Positions 57,685 through 64,000 of a DNA stretch of 64,000 bases are shown here, one piece after another. This DNA is from Chrysopilus asiliformis. Lineage: Eukaryota; Arthropoda; Insecta; Diptera; Rhagionidae. Under the pieces are notes generated by a model that searched no databases, was not told the DNA's origin, and worked only from the letters and a program-made list of their open reading frames with translations. The position numbers and the translations under genes were made by a program. Position 1 is the first letter of the stretch; the number at the start of each line of letters is the position of its first letter. The stretch is taken from the NCBI GenBank assembly GCA_964034945.1, contig OZ035962.1, positions 113,585,234-113,649,233 on the forward strand, written 5' to 3'.

Positions 57685-58634
57685 GATAAACTAAAATGTT
57701 ATTCGTCAAGTTATAGTATAATTTGCGCCGGAACGTTGTTTTTATATAAGAAATTCATGTGCTGTTCACATCAGATATTCTTTTTAATATGCACATATAT
57801 ATAAATATTTTGTATGATATATATAAATATTTTGTATGAAAAACATGTTTTTGTCTTTTGTTTTTTATGCTAACAAGACACAGAGGACTTCCAGCAGCCT
57901 TTGCACATAGAGAGACAACGATAAAACCATTTCCTGCCCGTGTCTATGGGAAAATTGTTCCAGAATAGACGGGTCTTGGCCCCAGCTAATATTAATTTTA
58001 TTAATTTATCGAGTCGTTACAGACGAAAATTGACCGAAACCAAAAATTAGCCTCTTAATGAAGAACCATCCTGATGTCTATTATTTTTAATTTATTAACA
58101 TTAAATAATATATTCACGGTGATTATGATTCTGGAAACATTGTTGGCTAGTCAAGAGACACGGCCTGTGCCCCACCTGGCATTACCTTTGATTCTCTTTT
58201 AAAGGAACTCTTGCTAAATGTCTAATGTTTTGTGAAATTTTCCCTAATCATTAACTTAACGAGACAAATGGATGAAATATTTTCGCTTCAAATGGAATTT
58301 TTAAGCCAGTTTAATACAGAATAATTTACAAGAAAATTAAGTCTTTCAAGCACATCTTAATCAAGAGATAAGCATTGAAAGAGATTGACCAATGACAGTA
58401 ACAATTTAAAATTTTAATTGTAACATAACTTACACTCTAAATTTGTCCCGTTAGTAATGTAAAAGGTGTTGTGTAGTGACATACCTATATATATTGAAAA
58501 ATTATATACTCTAGTGAAGACAGACAAAATTTTTATGAAGAAAATCCATTTGTGTAGGAGAGGCGGGAAGGATTGGTTCAATTGGATTTTGATGTATGAT
58601 ATGTAAAATGAGTATATAAAATCATATTTTCCTA
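57685..58634. other. Unassigned AT-rich DNA
   Basis: No gene or repeat family was seen. A 25-bp AT-rich segment (ATATATAAATATTTTGTATG) is duplicated in tandem near 57798-57840. Confidence 0.5.
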
Positions 58635-59114
58635 ATAGCTTGCATACCCGTCGTTGCCGGGTTAAGCTTTTTCAATTTTTTTTGGTCTATGTTGGAGCTA
58701 AATTTCAGGCCAATCGGTTCAGTAGTTTCCCCGCGAAAGAGTTTCATAGAGGGAAAACTAAGTTTCGAGATGACTTTACCCCTCCACTTACTCCCCCCCA
58801 CCTTTCGGGCTACTTTTTAATGGGTCTATGTTGGGGCTGGACCCCCGACGAACATCTATGCCAAATTTCAGGCCAATCGGTTCAGTAGTTCCCCCGCGAA
58901 AGATTAACATAGTGCAAAAACTAAGTTTCGAAATCACTTGACCCCCTCCCCTTAAAAATTTGTTCTAAGACTTTATTCTCTAGATTATTTGTTCTCTGCC
59001 AAAACTATCACAGACACTTATGCCAAATTTCAAGTCAATCGGTTCACCCTTTTTGCGTGAAAGAGGAACAGACAGACAGACAGACACCAACTCATTTTTA
59101 AATATTAGTATGAT
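58635..59114 (+). repeat. Dispersed repeat family A, copy 6 (long form)
   Basis: Has the extra middle module (GGGGCTGGACCCCCGACGAA) and a complete tail with a GACA tract and TATTAGTATGAT. Some bases between 58950 and 59000 are replaced by unrelated AT-rich sequence. Confidence 0.75.
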
Positions 59115-62100
59115 TATACAGTCTATTAACCCCAATTAGAACAGTCCAGTTAGTTTTTAATACCTCATATTTGAGTTATTTTGGCAATTATTTTTTACAA
59201 TGAATCAAATTTTTAAACTTTTTCGCGCCCGTATCTCAGCTCTTAATACAAATTATTGTTTGAAGTAAGAATCAAACATGCAGAAAAATAAATTGCCTTT
59301 ATGTTTTCGGAAAAATCCATACAAATTGTAAAGTATATATTCTAAACTGGCAACTTTAAATTAATTAATTAATTCCTGTTAGGATGTTGAAATATCCTCC
59401 GTACTCATTTAAATTTTCGATAGATAGCTTCTATTGTGTTTCCGAATGCAAAAATTTAATTCATTTTTATTTTTTGCAATAACTCTGTTGATAAACATGT
59501 CTGTACCAAACCAAAAAAAAAATAGGTATACACAATAAAACTGAGAAAAAAATTACTCATATATTGTACCGTAGTCGGTGTTGTTATTTTGGCAATAGGA
59601 TAAAAATTCACCATTGGAAATTGAAAGTTGAATAGAGAAAAAAATCCAAATAGAAATTTTCCTCATGTTTGCTATATTTTAATGGATTTTTCCGCAACAC
59701 ACAATCCCAACATTTTTTCAACTGGGTAAATGCGATATATTTGAATACCATCAGCCTACTGAATACCGTTTGTATGATGATACGGACGGTTAATTCAACT
59801 AAAGTCCAATCCTGCCTCTATAACAAAATCCATTGTTAGTTGAGATTGGATAGGCAGCCAATATAGTCAACATTATATGTATAGCTGAGTAAATACAAGA
59901 TTGTGTATTAATATTGATATATGAATATAACATATATTTATATATTTTAATATAGACTATAATTTCTATCGATTTATCCCATTCTATGCATGCAGAAATA
60001 AACGAATAGATATGTGGAAAATGCTTTTGCATATAGAATCCAGTTTCGGCAAACAAGTCATTGATGGGCCTATTATTATCAGACCGGGTAAATCACGGTG
60101 GCTAAATCACAAACCAATTCAATCTAGATTAAAATCGGTCCATTGATCTAATCGCATCGGTAGTAGGATACTTGGAAGACTATCGATAATGCATGCTGGT
60201 ATACGATAGATTATTGTTATTGCCCGAGATTGGATACTTATAGATACCAGGTTTATTACTACTCCAGCTACACGAGCAAAATAATTGAGTTGATCGTGTT
60301 TAGATTCCACCTTTCGTTAAATTCAAGTATTTTAGATACCAATCGATGACCAGTCACTAAAATGCCAATTTATTAAGAGTGGAGAATATTGACTTAAGTA
60401 TGTCCAATGGTTCATGTATACAAAAGGATTTATCGTTTAGGATAAACTTATTGCATTTAACCTATAGCGAATCATCTGTAGAATATATCCTCTTAGGAAA
60501 ATTTTATAATTTTAGGGTGCAGAATCATTCAATAGCCTGGAGAAATGTACCACTTTCATCGGCTTCACATTCATTGACGTGTGCAAGGGATGCGTAGAAT
60601 AAATGACGTTCAACAAAGATTTTAAAATCCTAAAAAATGTCGAAACTACCTCAAGAAAAATGTTAAAAACTCTCAAAAATTGATAAAAAGTTTCTGTATA
60701 GAAATGTGTTTTACAGAAACGTTTTATCAACTTTTGATAATTTTCCACAATTTCATTGAAAACGTTTCGGGCGCCAAATATTGCAAATCTTCTAAAAAAA
60801 AGTTCTGCAAATTTTAATTTCAAGGAAATTGAGCAGCGAAATTTTTCGCGGCTTAGTAAAATATAAACACCAACAGTCTAAAAACTTATGCCTCGTTTTA
60901 CACGGTTACGAAAAAAACGCGTTTTTGTAACAACAAAAAATACGCTACAAACATCTGATATTTTTGTCTAAATTTTTAAATTGAATGTTTTATTCGAATG
61001 ATTAAAAAATTATTAATCATTCAATTAGGGCCCCTCATCTCGTGTTTATTTTTTGGCAATTTTTGTATAAAATGTAACACATTAAGCCCAACTTTTTGCC
61101 GTCAGACAGAAAAGAAAGTTTTGTTTTGTCGGTTGTTGAGAGGCACGATTTGCAAAATTGGAAATTTTCACTTTGGTATGAAAAACCGCTATAAAAAGTA
61201 GCTTAAAAGCAACGTCCTGCAGGGTTAGTTAATACCTCAGATTCACAATACCTCAGATTCCCGCTTTTTAACTTATAACTTTTCCGCAGTAACTAAAGTT
61301 GTAAATTTCAATTTCAAAATAGTCAATTTGATCACAAAATAGTGAATTTTACTACTAAGTAGTTAAATTTATTATAAAAATAGGATATCGACTATTTTTG
61401 TAATTGAAATTAGCTATTTTAGTAATAGTCACGATTCCCCATTATATTGACTATTTAGACTATTTTTGTACCTCAAATTAATTATTTTGACAATTTTTGT
61501 AATTTAACTCAACTTTTTTAGTTGTGTTCCCGATTCCCCAAAAAACACTTTTTTTTCTCTATGTGTAGTTTGTAGTCAACTAAAAGTAATAACTCTAAGC
61601 AGCATGCACACATTTCGTCATTGAAATTTTCAGTCCTGCTCATGTTATTCACATAGTAGTCGTTAAATACTATTGGTACTATTTTTTAGTTGTCTCCATG
61701 AAAAATCTGTAAGATATCAATTTGAAAAATCTGCAAAATTTTTCTGCTTATCTAAAAAAAAATCAAAATCTCACAAATTACTTAAAAAAAAACTAAACGA
61801 ATAGCTAAGATCGACTACTGACAATAAAAAAAAAGCTTGTCTGCTCAATTTAATAATAAATGAAATGTTATTGCAACAAATTTTTGTCATTGCACCCATT
61901 TTTCATTTTCACCCATAAAATCCAATCTGATCTGATGTTCATTTGGAACCAAAACGCCGCACAAAATGTGGCTAAATGGATTTCGTTTGATTTAACAAAA
62001 AAGCACAGAGCTTGGTGATATGGATTCTATTATTATTAATCCCGAGGCGTAATCAACCGAATGTGTAAACATTCGAAACCATATATACTATTTTACGCAC

Positions 62101-62322
62101 CCGGGCTGGATTGCATCATTAATTTAATGAGTCCGTGTTGCAACTCCAACCATATATCTTACACCAATAATGGAAAAGGTCCTCATCCCGAATTGCTCTG
62201 AACTCAACGATTACCACTGGCTACTCTAGCTATACCTTGATTAGATTGTATAGGTGTGTTACGAATGATTGCTAGAGAATCATATTAAACAAACTGAATA
62301 TATTTATGGTATTTAGTTCGAT
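59115..62322. other. Long AT-rich stretch, nothing supported
   Basis: No exon, RNA gene or transposon confirmed. Around 61240-61560 there are many short ACTATTTT / AAAATAGT motifs in both orientations, like a decayed inverted-repeat element, but no clean ends. Confidence 0.4.
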
Positions 62323-63423
62323 CCCAAGCAACCAGATAAGGCATAATGACTTGGATTAGGGCGTGGTGTCTTAAAATTGGTCCTTACGACCACACCAAGA
62401 CCAGCGAATCCGCCTTATAAGGCGTGATGCCTTTCAAGGCTTTTGCAGTGGTCGTCAAGCGGTCCGAGTGACCTAAATATATGCCCTGATAGTCTTAATG
62501 TTCGAATGCCTTGTTTTGGCTTTCATGGTCGTAGTGTCCTCCAGACGCCTTCATAGTCGTCCTGCCTTATAAGACCAACCTTCCACCTTTCGTCCACGAA
62601 GTGCCTTATAGGGCATAATGCCTTTGAGAACACTCCAATGCCCTATTTGAGAATGCTTCGAGCATGCGCAGATGAATATCTGCTTCGAGTTTATTTCTAG
62701 CATACTTCGAATATGCTTCTAGCATTCACGGCGCGAGCCGCCATGACGTTCATCGAAATGAAAAAAAAAAAAACATTCCTACTGAAAATTTAAAATCTGT
62801 TTTTAAAGCACAATATGGAAAAACATCGAATAAAAAGTAATTTTATGTGTTTGGGTACACAGCATAACTTTATTTTTACAAGAATTTTATTAAAATCGAA
62901 TAAAAAAGAAAATTCTTTGAATAAATAATTTTCAAATTATATCACTAAAATCGAGAATTGCTACGGCCCACGTAAATAGAGCTCCTGGCAAAACCACTTC
63001 CTACGTAAACTTTAAATCGCATGTGAATTGTGACAATAAAATCCACAAAAAACCTTAACATCAGCGTATCAAATTATTTTGAACGTTTTTTTCCGCAAAA
63101 TATATCCATTAAACTTTATGATTCTTGTCTTATCTTTCTCTCCTCATGCGGCCTATAGAATAGAGAAAGACAAATAATGTCGCCAGATGAAATGTCAAAA
63201 AAATATTTCGTCATGGTAAAACAAGGCCCTATTTTGGCCTTCAAAGTCGTGAAGCCTTATAGGGCGTGAAATAGGGCACTTCGTGGTCCGGCGGACCTTC
63301 CCCACTGTCGACGATAGGTCGACGATAGTTCGACCTAGAGTCGACAAAGTCGTGGGCCTTACGACCAATAGGGACGCCTTTGAAGACGAAGTGTCCACTT
63401 TACGACCTATAAGGTTACTTGGG
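62323..63423. mobile_element. 1.1-kb inverted-repeat element with subterminal repeats
   Basis: Left end CCCAAGCAACCAGATAAGG; right end inverted CCCAAGTAACCTTATAGG. Many GCCTTATAAGGC-like and ACTTCGTGG phrases crowd the 400 bp inside the left end and 200 bp inside the right end, in both orientations, as in elements whose transposase binds subterminal motifs. The middle is AT-rich and non-coding. The flanking bases are AT on both sides, so a 2-bp target is possible. The superfamily is not assigned. Confidence 0.65.
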
Positions 63424-63654
63424 ATATCAGTATTAGCTTAGAATAGGTACGTATAGCTAATTAAGTTGATTTGAAAACAATTTATTATATTTGTTTGTAC
63501 TGCCACGTACTAAATTTTACTATATAAACAAATAAAGAGTCCTTTATCAGGTACAACTAGGTTTCCTAAATGTCGGGAGGAGGACAGCGGTGTGTGTATA
63601 TGGTAACATTACATACCAGATTTTAGTAACGCGCTGTCCATAAAATATTAGTAA

Positions 63655-63850
63655 AGGGCTGTCCATAAAATACGTCACACGAGGGGGACGGTAATATTAA
63701 ACACCCCACAAAAAATCGCTAGTGTGACGGTAGTATCCAACTCAATACAAAAAATCGCTAAAAAGCGTGACGAATGATGGAGTGGAGAAAAGGGGAAGAG
63801 GGGAGTTCTAAAGACCAGAAATAAGCATGACGTATTTTATGAACAGCCGC
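63655..63850. mobile_element. PIF/Harbinger-like MITE with duplicated left end
   Basis: Left end AGGGCTGTCCATAAAATACG; right end inverted GCGGCTGTTCATAAAATACG; TAA duplications at 63652-63654 and 63851-63853. Twenty-five bases upstream a second, partial left end (CGCGCTGTCCATAAAATATT, also after TAA at 63627) stands in tandem. 196 bp, non-coding. Confidence 0.78.
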
Positions 63851-64000
63851 TAATCACAAGAAAATCGAATTTAAGTCCTTTGTAAACAAAACCAAATAAA
63901 TATTATTGAAAACTCCACATACCGAATCCGTTGCGTTACCGGAGGTCCATATTTTTAGAGAACGAGGACCAAATTTAGACTTTTTTCTACAAATGGTTCA

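Noticed and set aside
61240..61560. Cluster of ACTATTTT/AAAATAGT motifs as an inverted-repeat transposon
   Set aside because: Ends cannot be aligned and no target duplication is visible; AT-rich composition makes such motifs common.

Overview
This is a gene-poor, AT-rich stretch of eukaryotic nuclear DNA, most likely from an insect and plausibly a dipteran. The reasons are an irritans-type mariner, a Ty3/gypsy retrotransposon, many short terminal-inverted-repeat elements, dispersed repeats ending in (GACA)n tracts with terminal hairpins, and 50-80 nt introns in the one gene that can be fully read. There are no bacterial operons, CRISPR arrays or rRNA genes, and no tRNA gene that folds.

The dominant structure is a transposon nest at 16744-28093. 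An irritans-type mariner with 30-bp perfect terminal inverted repeats and a TA duplication was split inside its transposase frame. The insert is a complete 10,048-bp Ty3/gypsy retrotransposon (17314-27361, minus strand). Its two 1,897-bp LTRs look identical and it is flanked by an AACA target duplication. It carries intact gag (22675-24336) and pol (19358-22747; protease, reverse transcriptase, RNase H, integrase) read in a -1 frame relationship, a tRNA-Lys type primer-binding site, and no env. Apart from the insertion, the mariner has a single-base frameshift.

The only complete host gene I can read is at 41244-42044 (plus). It has four exons that splice in frame to a 200-residue secreted or membrane-anchored protein with ten ectodomain cysteines. 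A probable last exon of another plus-strand gene lies at 50819-50981. Coding relics are a LINE reverse-transcriptase C-terminus (51701-52217, minus), a second mariner-type fossil (54246-54345) and a doubtful LTR-element pol relic (48930-49201).

The rest is repeats and unassigned AT-rich sequence. Five dispersed families recur: A (six copies, modular), B (four), C (one), D (three) and E (three). At least seven inverted-repeat elements have readable target duplications or long terminal inverted repeats. Several repeats are nested or chimeric; one family A copy switches to a family E tail inside the GACA tract. The long stretches 6404-10518, 10726-16743, 33086-36640 and 59115-62322 hold no gene I can support; they may be introns or intergenic DNA.
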